DNA of 64,000 nucleotides from Halorientalis litorea (GTDB lineage Archaea > Halobacteriota > Halobacteria > Halobacteriales > Haloarculaceae): assembly GCF_023028225.1 (NCBI RefSeq), contig NZ_CP095482.1, forward strand, positions 682,001 to 746,000. The letters run 5' to 3'. Under the pieces are notes generated by a model. That model worked only from the letters and a program-made list of their open reading frames with translations, made no database searches and was not told the origin of the DNA. The stretch's first letter is position 1, and each line of letters opens with the position of its first letter. The translations under genes were made by a program, and so were the position numbers. Positions 56,001 through 62,760 of this stretch are shown here, one piece after another.

Positions 56001-56216
56001 CTCGAAGACGGCCTCGGCCAGCGCGATGTTCTTTCCGACGCGCTCGAAGAGGTCCTCCTGCGTCTCGACGAGTTCGCCGTCGGCGTCCTTGCGGAGATAC
56101 CGCGCCGGGAGGATGTTGTGATACGCGTTGTCTGTCAGTCGCTCGGCGAGCGTGTCGCCGTCAGTTCGCTTTATCGGAAGTGTCAGCTCGTCTGCAGATA
56201 GGTCGTGTTTGCTCAT
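53055..56216 (-). CDS. nrdJ: adenosylcobalamin-dependent ribonucleoside-diphosphate reductase (class II)
   Basis: This 1053-residue enzyme reduces ribonucleotides to deoxyribonucleotides using the 5'-deoxyadenosyl radical from coenzyme B12, in all oxygen conditions. Key blocks are the N-terminal LTDNAYHNILPARYLRKDAD, the ten-stranded barrel with ATNPCGEQPLEEYEACNLGH (near 435-455; active-site Cys on the finger loop, N/C/E triad), and the Cys-pair tail (CPECGA..., CESCGWSEC) that relays electrons from thioredoxin. The size is typical of haloarchaeal NrdJ. It needs the adenosyltransferase at 7817-8353. No cobalamin riboswitch is seen upstream. Confidence 0.96.
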   Translation of the reverse strand: MSKHDLSADELTLPIKRTDGDTLAERLTDNAYHNILPARYLRKDADGELVETQEDLFERVGKNIALAEAVFEADQRGVEITVTPDQLKPDHPRRDELAAEVFGKGTTAEDDTETTLSVYNVNKFAYDTLVPELPDDVREHVEDTAAEFQNLMERLAFMPNSPTLMNAGDELQQLSACFVDSPEDDIDDIHQTAKEAAQVFQSGGGMGYAFWRLRPYGDAVGSTGGIASGPITFMRTYDQMCETIAQGGARRGAQMGVMRVSHPDVIQFIHAKNKDVSLAETLRLNDPDDFTHNSFEAALEEARELIDDDGKVPEHLRNAVEGHLSNFNISVGITDDFMDAVKAGEEFTFTNPRTGEPHVATAETKELYDMFGLGDYVEVGEVLSVPAEKLWEHIVEGAHENGEPGVIYLERVNKEHSFDVEEHPDHRILATNPCGEQPLEEYEACNLGHINLSTLADTDAPDWRVWHEEHGDEYDTLEAAVDAFLNEAIDVAEFEHRIEMGTRFLENVVTMSDFPVPEIEQKVREMRKIGLGVMGLAQLYIQLGMEYGSDVGNEVARQLMRTINHESKWASHELAEERGSFDEWDNSKYADPTEYREWFEKQTGLDADEWDDGFAVRNHNTTTIAPTGTTSMVGNTTGGCEPIYNVAYYKNVSDDVQGDEMLVEFDDYFLRTLEENGLDVEAVKEEAQEQMANNEFEGLDGLDTVPDAIGELFVTTQQLTAKQHAGVQVACQEGVDSAISKTVNAPNDSTVEDAKEVFEYIYEHGGKGVTYYRDGTRSKQVLTTRADNAEFAEMGEDEAATVLSEQIEDIFGSLEAFLDHEDVQAALEAGVEDLFSVDQQAYAEKRSRPDALRGVSQRIDTGYGKLYVTINEDPETGEPFELFANIGHSGGFTNSFTEALAKVISTALRSGVDPMEVVDELQGTRSPKVAWDKGEQIQSIPDAIGTAMRRYLEDELDKAYPKQATLEETAEDTETDPNVDAGAGVPEPDGGPGAAVDAGGPQGAGPDAATQSDDATQDLISAGESPECPECGAMTLYYSEGCKTCESCGWSEC

Positions 56217-56609
56217 ACTCGTGCCTCCAGTGTCGGTTCACGTGCCGGCCGCGTTGCGGGCCTGTAACCTGTCATATCTAACGGAATCTTCCTACTCGTT
56301 GATACCAAATAACCCTTTGGTTGGGTGGATTTCTTGCCCGATGCAAATGTAACTCTTCTGCCAGTTCGTCGCGCAGACCCCCGTCTGCGGATAGCTTCGT
56401 TACGGCTTCCATCAACACGTGGACCGTTCTTAAGCGTGGCTAAACCGGAGTGAAAGTGAAAACCAACCCGTTCGAACCCCGGGACGGGAGTTGTGTTTCC
56501 ACTGGAAATATCAGGGGGTTCGGGGTGGCACCGAACCGGCGATTCGCGGCGTCGCCAGTCACCCCGTCCGGCCGGCACGGTTTTCAGTGGCACCCGTCTA
56601 TCTCGGCGT
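56217..56609. other. nrdJ upstream interval, no gene
   Basis: No convincing ORF occurs in these 393 bp. An inverted repeat CCAAA-N6-TTTGG lies at 56305-56320, about 90 bp upstream of the nrdJ ATG, inside an AT-rich patch (GATACCAAATAACCC) that may hold the promoter. It could be an operator; no NrdR-type box (AC-A-WATAT-like) is present. Confidence 0.4.
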
Positions 56610-56828
56610 ATGTTCTCACTGACCCTCCTGCAGACGTTCGGTCCGCTGGGGTCGCCACCCGGTATCCTGCTCACCCTCCTCGTCCTCGCGGCCATCCTCG
56701 TCGTCGGCCGCGTCCTCATGAGTCTGGCGTGGAAGCTGGTCATCATCGGTATTGTCGTCGTCGCGACGTTGTGGGTCCTCGGCGCGCTCGGGTTCTCGAT
56801 GGGGATTCTCGCCGCGGCACCACTCTAG
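56610..56828 (+). CDS. small membrane protein
   Basis: A 72-residue protein with two spans (about 16-33 and 40-61), starting MFSLTLLQTFGPLGSPPG. The ATG at 56610 starts the hydrophobic module; the longer frame from 56493 reads as non-coding. It overlaps the 3' end of trpG on the opposite strand by 4 bp. Role unknown. Confidence 0.65.
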   Translation: MFSLTLLQTFGPLGSPPGILLTLLVLAAILVVGRVLMSLAWKLVIIGIVVVATLWVLGALGFSMGILAAAPL

Positions 56829-57436
56829 ATACCCGCGAGGAAGTTCTCGACAACATCGTGTCCCGCCGCCGTCAGCACCGACTCCGGGTGAAACTGCACG
56901 CACTCGATAGGATACTCGCGGTGGCGAATCCCCATCACGAGGTCACCAGCCTCGCTCTCGCAGGTGGCGGTCACGTCGAAGCAGTCCGGTACCTCGGTAG
57001 CGACGAGCGAGTGATAGCGGCCGCCCTGCACGGGGTTTTCGAGGCCTTCGAACACGCCCTGTCCGTCGTGGTGGATGTCGAAGGCCTTCCCGTGAATCGG
57101 TTCGGGCGCGCGGCCGACCGTTCCGCCGTAGGCGTAGACGGCCGCCTCCAGTCCGAGACAGACGCCCAGCGTGGGTACCTCGGGACTGATTTCGGTGAAC
57201 ACGTCGTTGGTCACGCCCACGTCGCGGTCGTTCTTCGGGTGTCCCGGGCCGGGACTGACGACGATTGCGTCGGGGTCGGCCGCACGTACGTCCGCGAGCG
57301 AGACGGTGTTGCGGACGACGTCGGTGTCGGCGTACTCGCTGACGTACTCCACGAGGTTGTACGTGAACGAATCGAAGTTGTCGACGAAGAGGACCCGGGG
57401 CCGGGCCGCCTCGGCGTCCGTGGCGGCGGCACTCAT
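56825..57436 (-). CDS. trpG: anthranilate synthase component II (glutamine amidotransferase)
   Basis: A 203-residue class I glutamine amidotransferase that feeds ammonia to TrpE. The nucleophile C93 is present (LGVCLGLEAAV), as is the dyad H183 and E185 in FHPES, and the oxyanion segment is SPGPGHPKND. The motif after the nucleophile reads LGLE rather than the usual GHQ. Its start overlaps trpE's stop by 4 bp. Last gene of the trpDFEG operon. Confidence 0.93.
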   Translation of the reverse strand: MSAAATDAEAARPRVLFVDNFDSFTYNLVEYVSEYADTDVVRNTVSLADVRAADPDAIVVSPGPGHPKNDRDVGVTNDVFTEISPEVPTLGVCLGLEAAVYAYGGTVGRAPEPIHGKAFDIHHDGQGVFEGLENPVQGGRYHSLVATEVPDCFDVTATCESEAGDLVMGIRHREYPIECVQFHPESVLTAAGHDVVENFLAGI

Positions 57437-59133
57437 CGGGGCACCTCCCGTTCGCCGGCGGTGTCCGCGTCGCCCGACGCCTCCGGGTGTGTGTCGGCTT
57501 CCACCGTCGCGTCCGCGATGCGGTCGAGTGCCGTCAACACGCCGTCCATCTTCTTCTCCGTCTCGTAATACTCGCTCTCCGGGTCGCTGTCCGCGACGAT
57601 GCCCGCTCCGGCTTGGACCGTGATGCGGTCGGTGGCGTCGCCCGCCCGGTTCGCCGGCGACACGCCGTGTTCGACCGTCGCGGTCCGGATGACGATGGCG
57701 AAGTCCGTGTCGCCGGTCCAGGAGTAGTAGCCGACGCCGCCGCCGTAGACGCCCCGTGCCGTCGGTTCGAGGTCGTCGATAATCTCCATCGCGCGAATCT
57801 TGGGCGCGCCCGAGAGCGTTCCCGCGGGGAAAGCCGCCCGCGTCGCGTCGAAGGCGTCGGCGTCGTCTGCCAGCGTCCCCGTCACCGTCGACTCGATGTG
57901 CTGGACGTGGCTGTACTTGAGGACGTTCATGAACTCCTCGACGCGGACGGACCCGGGTTCGGCCACGCGACGCACGTCGTTGCGCGCGAGGTCGACCAGC
58001 ATCGTGTGTTCCGCCCGCTCTTTCCCGTCCGCGAGCATCTCGCCCGCGAGTCGGCGGTCCTCGACTGGACTGGACCCGCGGTCGCAGGTGCCCGCGATGG
58101 GGTTCGAGACGATGCGGTCGCCCTTCACCGAGATGAGGGTCTCGGGACTGGCCCCGACTATCGTCAGGTCGTCGTACCCGAGCAGGTACATGTACGGCGA
58201 GGGGTTGACCGCGCGCAGAGCCTCGTAGAAGCCCAGCGGGTCCACGTCGCCGGTGAGTTCGCGCTTGCGCGAGATGACACCCTGATAGATGTCACCGTCG
58301 AGGACGTGCTCTTTGGCCTGCTCGACGGCCGCCTCGTACTCCTCGCGCGGGCCAGCGGTCTCGCCCTCGTAGGCGAAGCCGCCGGTCTCGACGGTCGTGT
58401 CGCCCGACAGCAGCGACGCGACGCGCTCGGCCTCGGCGCGGAGTTCGTCGTACCGTTCGCCGGCGTTCTCGTCCGGCGTGACGAGCGGTGTGAACACCAG
58501 CGAGACGGTGCCCTCGACCTCGTCGAAGACGAGCGTCTTCGTGTTCAGGACGAACTGTGCGTCCGGCATCCGGGACTCGGGGTGGTCCAGTCCTACCTCG
58601 TCGAGCCACATATCGTAGACGGCGTCGTAGGAGAGGAACCCCACGAGGCCGCCGTCCAAGTGCTGACGGTCACCGTTGCCGAACCCGCGAAGCGTCGCGT
58701 CCGGGAGTGTCTCCCGGAGAGAGGAGACGGCGTCGGGGTCGCCGTCCGCGGTGGCGTCGGGCGTGACGTGCCCGGCGTAGCGGTCGTCGAACGTCCGCAC
58801 GTCGGCCCCGTCGGTGTCGACGGTCACCACGGCCTCGGGGTCGTATCCGACGAAGGAATACCGGGCGTGGCGTTCCTCACGGACCGGTGCGAAGGCTCCG
58901 TCGGGGTCGCTGGAGGCCACCTTCTCGGCACTCTCCAGCAGGAAGGCGTACGGCGCGGGGTCCGCCTCGGTGGTCCGGCCGGTCAGCGCGGCGTAGGCGG
59001 CGAGTGGCTCCACGTCCACGCCGAGCGTGGCCGCGACGCGGACGACGGCGGGGCGGCCGGGGTCGGCGTGACCCTCCGGCGCGCCCTCGCTCCCGTCGGC
59101 CAGTGCCACGAACTCGCCGCGGGTGATGTCCAT
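57433..59133 (-). CDS. trpE: anthranilate synthase component I
   Basis: The 566-residue chorismate-utilising subunit makes anthranilate from chorismate and ammonia. The C-terminal catalytic part carries QGVISRKRELTGDVDPLGFY (about 285-304), SPETLISVKGDRIVSNPIAG, and the Mg site block LVDLARNDVRR; the N-terminal part (about 30-200) holds the LLESAEKVASSD and SFVGYDPE regulatory region, where tryptophan binds in homologues. The ATG at 59133 overlaps trpF's stop (TGATG). In-frame GTG at 59136 would add one residue. Confidence 0.95.
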   Translation of the reverse strand: MDITRGEFVALADGSEGAPEGHADPGRPAVVRVAATLGVDVEPLAAYAALTGRTTEADPAPYAFLLESAEKVASSDPDGAFAPVREERHARYSFVGYDPEAVVTVDTDGADVRTFDDRYAGHVTPDATADGDPDAVSSLRETLPDATLRGFGNGDRQHLDGGLVGFLSYDAVYDMWLDEVGLDHPESRMPDAQFVLNTKTLVFDEVEGTVSLVFTPLVTPDENAGERYDELRAEAERVASLLSGDTTVETGGFAYEGETAGPREEYEAAVEQAKEHVLDGDIYQGVISRKRELTGDVDPLGFYEALRAVNPSPYMYLLGYDDLTIVGASPETLISVKGDRIVSNPIAGTCDRGSSPVEDRRLAGEMLADGKERAEHTMLVDLARNDVRRVAEPGSVRVEEFMNVLKYSHVQHIESTVTGTLADDADAFDATRAAFPAGTLSGAPKIRAMEIIDDLEPTARGVYGGGVGYYSWTGDTDFAIVIRTATVEHGVSPANRAGDATDRITVQAGAGIVADSDPESEYYETEKKMDGVLTALDRIADATVEADTHPEASGDADTAGEREVPR

Positions 59134-59774
59134 CACGCTCCCACCCGGACGCGGGTTGCCCGGTCGATGAACGTCTCGACCGCCTCGTGGTCTTTGACCC
59201 CACCCTCGCTCTCGACGCCGCTCGCCACGTCCACCGCGAACGGGCGCGCCGTCTTGACCGCCTGCATCACGTTCGTCGGCGTGAGACCGCCCGCGAGGAC
59301 GACGGGCGTGTCGGTCGCCTCGGCCAACGCGCGCGTCCGCTCCCAGTCGTGGGTCTCGCCGGTCCCGCCGCCGCCCTGTTCGTCTGTCGAGTCCACGAGC
59401 ACCGCGTCCGCGGCGTCGGCGTAGGCCATCACGTCCGTGGCCCGTGCGTCGACGGCGGCGAGAACCTGTGCAGAGGCACGCTCACGGACCCGCTCGATGG
59501 CGTCGGGGCCGAGGTTCCCGTGCAGTTGTACCGCGTCGGGAGCGGCCGTCTCGACCAGTTCGACCGCACGCTCGACGGTGTCGGGCATCGTCACGAGGAC
59601 GCTCGTCACGAACGGCGGAACTGTTCCGAGGAGCGTCGTCGCCCGCTCGACCGCTACCTCGCGGGGCGTGTCGACGGACACGGCGGCGGTCACGCCCACC
59701 GCATCAGCCCCGGCCGCGACGACGGCAGCGAGGTCCGCCTCGGTAGTGATACCACAGATTTTCACGCGCGTCAT
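59133..59774 (-). CDS. trpF: phosphoribosylanthranilate isomerase
   Basis: A 213-residue TIM-barrel isomerase of the tryptophan pathway. The catalytic cysteine is C7 in MTRVKICGIT, and D in VLVDSTDE (about 133) or the ASGVESEGGVKD phosphate loop match the family. It overlaps trpD's stop by 4 bp upstream and trpE's start downstream, so operon membership is plain. Confidence 0.95.
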   Translation of the reverse strand: MTRVKICGITTEADLAAVVAAGADAVGVTAAVSVDTPREVAVERATTLLGTVPPFVTSVLVTMPDTVERAVELVETAAPDAVQLHGNLGPDAIERVRERASAQVLAAVDARATDVMAYADAADAVLVDSTDEQGGGGTGETHDWERTRALAEATDTPVVLAGGLTPTNVMQAVKTARPFAVDVASGVESEGGVKDHEAVETFIDRATRVRVGA

Positions 59775-60772
59775 GCCTGCCCCGAGCAGAGGTCGTCGAG
59801 TTTCGCGGCGGCCCCGCCGGAGTCGATGGCCTCGCGGGCCGCCTCGACGCCGGCCTGCAGGGAGTCGGCCTCGCCGGCGATGTAAATCGCCGCGCCCGCG
59901 TTCGCGAGGATGATGTCCCGTTTCGCGCCTGTCACGTCCCCCTCGACGATACCGCGGAGGTCGGCGGCGTTCTCCGCGGGCGACCCCCCGGCCACGTCCG
60001 CGATGGGGTGGCGTTCGAGGTTCATGTCTGCGGGCGTGAGCGTGTACTCCTCGACGTCCTCGCCGCGGACTTCCGCGACGGTCGTCTCGCCGTGGATAGC
60101 GATTTCGTCCAGTCCGTCGCCGTGGACGACGAGCGCGTGGTCGACGGGCATGTGCGCCACCGACTGGGCGATGCGCGGGACGAGGGCGTCGTCGTAGACG
60201 CCCAGCACCTGCGCGTCGGCCCCGGCGGGGTTGGTCAGTGGGCCGAGGACGTTGAACACCGTCCGCATCCCGAGTTCCTTCCGCGGGCCGATGACCGCCT
60301 TCATCGCCGGGTGGAACACGGGCGCGAGCATGAACCCGATACCGTCGTCCTCGATGGCCTGTTCGACGGCCGCCGGGTCGGCGTCGACGGTCACGCCGAC
60401 TTCTTCGAGGACATCCGCACTGCCGGAGGAAGAGGAGACGGAGTAGTTGCCGTGTTTGGCGATGGGGACGCCCGCACCGCTTGCGACGATGGCACTCGTC
60501 GTCGAGACGTTGATAGTGTCGTGGTCGTCGCCGCCCGTCCCGCAGGTGTCGACCAGCGGCGTCCGGTCGGGCGAGATGGTCCGTGCCGCCTCGCGCATCC
60601 CCTGTGCGAACCCGGCTATCTCGGCTTCCGTCTCGCCTTTCGCGCGCAGTGCCGCCAACAGCGCGCCGATCTGTGCCTCCGTGGCGTCCTCGAACACCTG
60701 TGTTGCCGCCGCACGTGCCTCGGCGAGCGTCAAATCGTCACCGTCGGTCACGCGTTCGATGTAGTCCTGCAT
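59771..60772 (-). CDS. trpD: anthranilate phosphoribosyltransferase
   Basis: A 333-residue enzyme that joins anthranilate and PRPP. The PRPP loop GTGGDDHDTINVSTT (about 80-94) and anthranilate-site block KHGNYSVSSSSGSADVLEE (about 107-125) are present. It is the first gene of the trpDFEG operon, a gene order known in haloarchaea. The ATG at 60770-60772 is preferred; further upstream codons extend into the operator. A putative repressor site lies 33-48 bp upstream. Confidence 0.95.
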   Translation of the reverse strand: MQDYIERVTDGDDLTLAEARAAATQVFEDATEAQIGALLAALRAKGETEAEIAGFAQGMREAARTISPDRTPLVDTCGTGGDDHDTINVSTTSAIVASGAGVPIAKHGNYSVSSSSGSADVLEEVGVTVDADPAAVEQAIEDDGIGFMLAPVFHPAMKAVIGPRKELGMRTVFNVLGPLTNPAGADAQVLGVYDDALVPRIAQSVAHMPVDHALVVHGDGLDEIAIHGETTVAEVRGEDVEEYTLTPADMNLERHPIADVAGGSPAENAADLRGIVEGDVTGAKRDIILANAGAAIYIAGEADSLQAGVEAAREAIDSGGAAAKLDDLCSGQA

Positions 60773-60804
60773 TGTGGTCACCAGTGAACTCTTTCGTGTT
60801 GTAA

Positions 60805-60820
60805 TGTACAAATCCGTACA
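60805..60820. promoter_or_regulatory. TGTAC-N6-GTACA palindrome at the trpD promoter
   Basis: Perfect inverted repeat TGTAC (60805-60809) and GTACA (60816-60820) about 33-48 bp upstream of the trpD ATG and just downstream of a TATA-like CTTAAGTT (minus strand, 60823-60830). A protein bound there would cover the predicted start of transcription. The half-sites resemble the TGTACA TRP box of the methanogen repressor TrpY. Whether a TrpY-like or Lrp-type factor is used here is unknown. Confidence 0.6.
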
Positions 60821-60945
60821 TCAACTTAAGCGTTCGGACCGCGGGCCGTCGCGGGGGTGGGGCACGTGAACGACGGACGGGGCGGCGGTGCCGAATCCGA
60901 AACCTTCAATTACCAACCCGGATAAGCGTGAGGTGGAGACAGCGC

Positions 60946-61020
60946 GGGTTCGTGGTCTAGGTCGGTTATGACACCTCCTTGACATGGAGGAGGCCGGCGG
61001 TTCAAATCCGCCCGAACCCA
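60946..61020 (+). tRNA. tRNA-Val (GAC)
   Basis: A 75-nt tRNA: acceptor GGGTTCG/CGAACCC, discriminator A, anticodon stem CCTCC/GGAGG with loop TTGACAT (anticodon GAC), and T-arm GGCGGTTCAAATCCGCC. No intron, no encoded CCA. Its last 15-19 bases are repeated twice downstream (61110-61162 and 61220-61272), which marks it as a former integration site. Confidence 0.97.
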
Positions 61021-61030
61021 CTGTCATTCT

Positions 61031-61056
61031 CGCGCCGCTCACTTTCGAGCGGCGCG
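61031..61056. repeat. 10-bp-stem hairpin after tRNA-Val(GAC)
   Basis: CGCGCCGCTC (61031-61040) pairs perfectly with GAGCGGCGCG (61047-61056) around a 6-base loop. It could act as a processing or termination signal for the tRNA transcript. No T-run follows, so an intrinsic terminator is unproven. Confidence 0.4.
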
Positions 61057-61109
61057 TGTACGAAGCGTGAGGGCGGTTTGAAGCAGGGAGTGAGCGACAG
61101 CGAGCGACC

Positions 61110-61162
61110 GTGGTTCACAATCCGCCCGAACCCACTGATTTTGCGCCGAACAACCCGTGAGG
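61110..61162 (+). repeat. direct repeat copy 1 containing a tRNA-Val 3' end
   Basis: A 53-bp sequence, identical to 61220-61272, that begins CGTGGTTCACAATCCGCCCG and continues through the tRNA 3' end and the bases AACCCACTG. The T-loop carries one extra base relative to the tRNA (TTCACAATCC against TTCAAATCC). Confidence 0.8.
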
Positions 61163-61165
61163 CGC

Positions 61166-61189
61166 AAATCCGTTCTTCAGCGGATTTGA
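61166..61189. repeat. inverted repeat between the tRNA-end copies
   Basis: CAAATCCG (61166-61173) and CGGATTTG (61182-61189) pair around an 8-base centre. The right arm reads like the reverse complement of a tRNA T-arm, again pointing to tRNA-derived debris. Confidence 0.4.
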
Positions 61190-61219
61190 ACCTAGAGGAC
61201 GAACGCGGGTGAAGTCCTC

Positions 61220-61272
61220 GTGGTTCACAATCCGCCCGAACCCACTGATTTTGCGCCGAACAACCCGTGAGC
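61220..61272 (+). repeat. direct repeat copy 2 containing a tRNA-Val 3' end
   Basis: Second 53-bp copy, offset by 110 bp from copy 1. The two, together with the tRNA itself, share a 19-bp core (61005-61023, 61120-61138, 61230-61248). The rest of 61021-61382 holds no convincing gene. Confidence 0.8.
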
Positions 61273-61382
61273 GGAGAGCGTGGTCCGCAGGTTGGCTCGT
61301 GCCGGCTAGTGTATGCATCAGTGACACAAATCGCGGTGGAACGTACCACGACTCACATACGTCGGCTGGCTGTAGGGGGTGT

Positions 61383-62564
61383 ATGGACAGACGGGAGTTC
61401 CTCGCCGCATCCGCTGGCGCGGCCGTCGTACTGGCTGGGTGTTCGAGCGACTCGGGGCGGGCGTTGCCGGGGGACCCGTCCGGGGACTGGACGCATCGCG
61501 CACACGACGCGCGGAACACGGGGTCGGCTAGCGTCACCGTCCCGGCCCGCGGTACGCCTGCGTGGGACACGGGGGTAGGTGGCACTGCAGCACCGCTGGT
61601 CGAGGGCGGCACCGTCTACGCCGTCGCGTCGGCAGCGACGGCTCTCGACGCCGAGACGGGCGAGCAGCTGTGGCGGGTCGACCCTCCGGGGCGTGCCGAG
61701 TACGCACCCGCACTGACCGATGAGTTGCTGGTCGTCGCGACGGACCAACGGATTCTCGGACTCGGACGGGGCGACGGGAGCGAGCAGTGGTCGGTGGAAC
61801 TCCCACGGCCAGCAGGGGGGCCGGTCACCGTCGCCGCCGACCCGCCGCTCGTCACGGTCCCGCTCGTGGCGCGGCGGGGTGCCGCGGGGGTGCTCGCGTA
61901 CGACAGCGAGACCGGCGACCGGTTGTGGGAGGCGTCGACACTCTCCGCGAGGGCGACCGCAGTCGACGACGGGACGGTGTACACGACCGGTTACAAGCAG
62001 GACGGGAACACGGGGGTCGTACGGGGGGTGTCGGCCACTGATGGAGAGCGGGTGTGGGAACGGGACCTCGACAGTCCCGGCCCGTCCCCCGTGGTGACGG
62101 ACGCCGGGGTGGTGGTCGCCGACGGCGGGACGCTGGCCGTTCACGCCCCCAGCGACGGGACGCGACGGCGGTCGCTCGGCGATTTCGGTGATCGCATCGA
62201 GACAGTGCCCGCCGTGGCCGACGGGACGGCGTACGTCACGTCGGCGGAGCGGGCACTCGTCGCGGTGTCGGTCGCGGACGGCGAAACCCTGTGGCGCGCG
62301 GACGCGGGTGTCGTCGCCGACACGGGCGTCAGCGTCGGCCGTGATGCGGTGGTCGCGTCGGTGACGAACCTCCGAGAGTACAGCCTCGCCGGCGTCGCCG
62401 CCTTCGAGCGGTCCGACGGCACCGTCCGATGGGAGCATCCCGTCGAGGGGTTCGACGCGTTTCCCACCACCCCACCGGTCCTCGCGGAGGGGGCGGCGTT
62501 CTACGCGAGCAACGAGAGCAGCGGCGTCGTCGCACTCGGTGACCTTCCACCCACGGACGAGTGA
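61383..62564 (+). CDS. Tat lipoprotein with PQQ-like beta-propeller
   Basis: A 393-residue lipoprotein: Tat-type start MDRREFLAASAGAAVVLAGC (RR at 3-4, lipobox Cys20), then a seven- to eight-bladed propeller with repeated blade ends such as ALDAETGEQLWRV, AYDSETGDRLWEA, GVSATDGERVWERD and AVSVADGETLWRAD. PQQ-like folds in archaea often act as protein scaffolds (BamB-like), not quinoprotein enzymes, and no PQQ-binding catalytic residues are apparent. The upstream open frame runs through the tRNA repeats, so the ATG at 61383 is the start. Confidence 0.87.
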   Translation: MDRREFLAASAGAAVVLAGCSSDSGRALPGDPSGDWTHRAHDARNTGSASVTVPARGTPAWDTGVGGTAAPLVEGGTVYAVASAATALDAETGEQLWRVDPPGRAEYAPALTDELLVVATDQRILGLGRGDGSEQWSVELPRPAGGPVTVAADPPLVTVPLVARRGAAGVLAYDSETGDRLWEASTLSARATAVDDGTVYTTGYKQDGNTGVVRGVSATDGERVWERDLDSPGPSPVVTDAGVVVADGGTLAVHAPSDGTRRRSLGDFGDRIETVPAVADGTAYVTSAERALVAVSVADGETLWRADAGVVADTGVSVGRDAVVASVTNLREYSLAGVAAFERSDGTVRWEHPVEGFDAFPTTPPVLAEGAAFYASNESSGVVALGDLPPTDE

Positions 62565-62760
62565 CCGCACAGAGCGGGACAGTGTCGGCGGTAAGTCACG
62601 GCCGCCCTCCCGAAACCCTCGGCGTCACCGCCGCTCTCCGGAACCTGTCGCATCACGAGCAGAGAGCACGAGTGTGTGAACTCGCCACCGGAACTGGTGA
62701 GTTACAGCGAATCCTTTTGCCGAGGGAAGGCCTAACCTAGCTACGAGACTGGTTTCGAGA

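Noticed and set aside
52467-56201. A 1244-codon open frame on the plus strand opposite nrdJ
   Set aside because: It is the mirror frame of a long, GC3-rich real gene. It is rich in Arg, Val and His with no known domain, and nrdJ has all its motifs.
56217-56609. Cobalamin riboswitch upstream of nrdJ
   Set aside because: No B12-box-like sequence was seen, and such riboswitches are not expected in haloarchaea.
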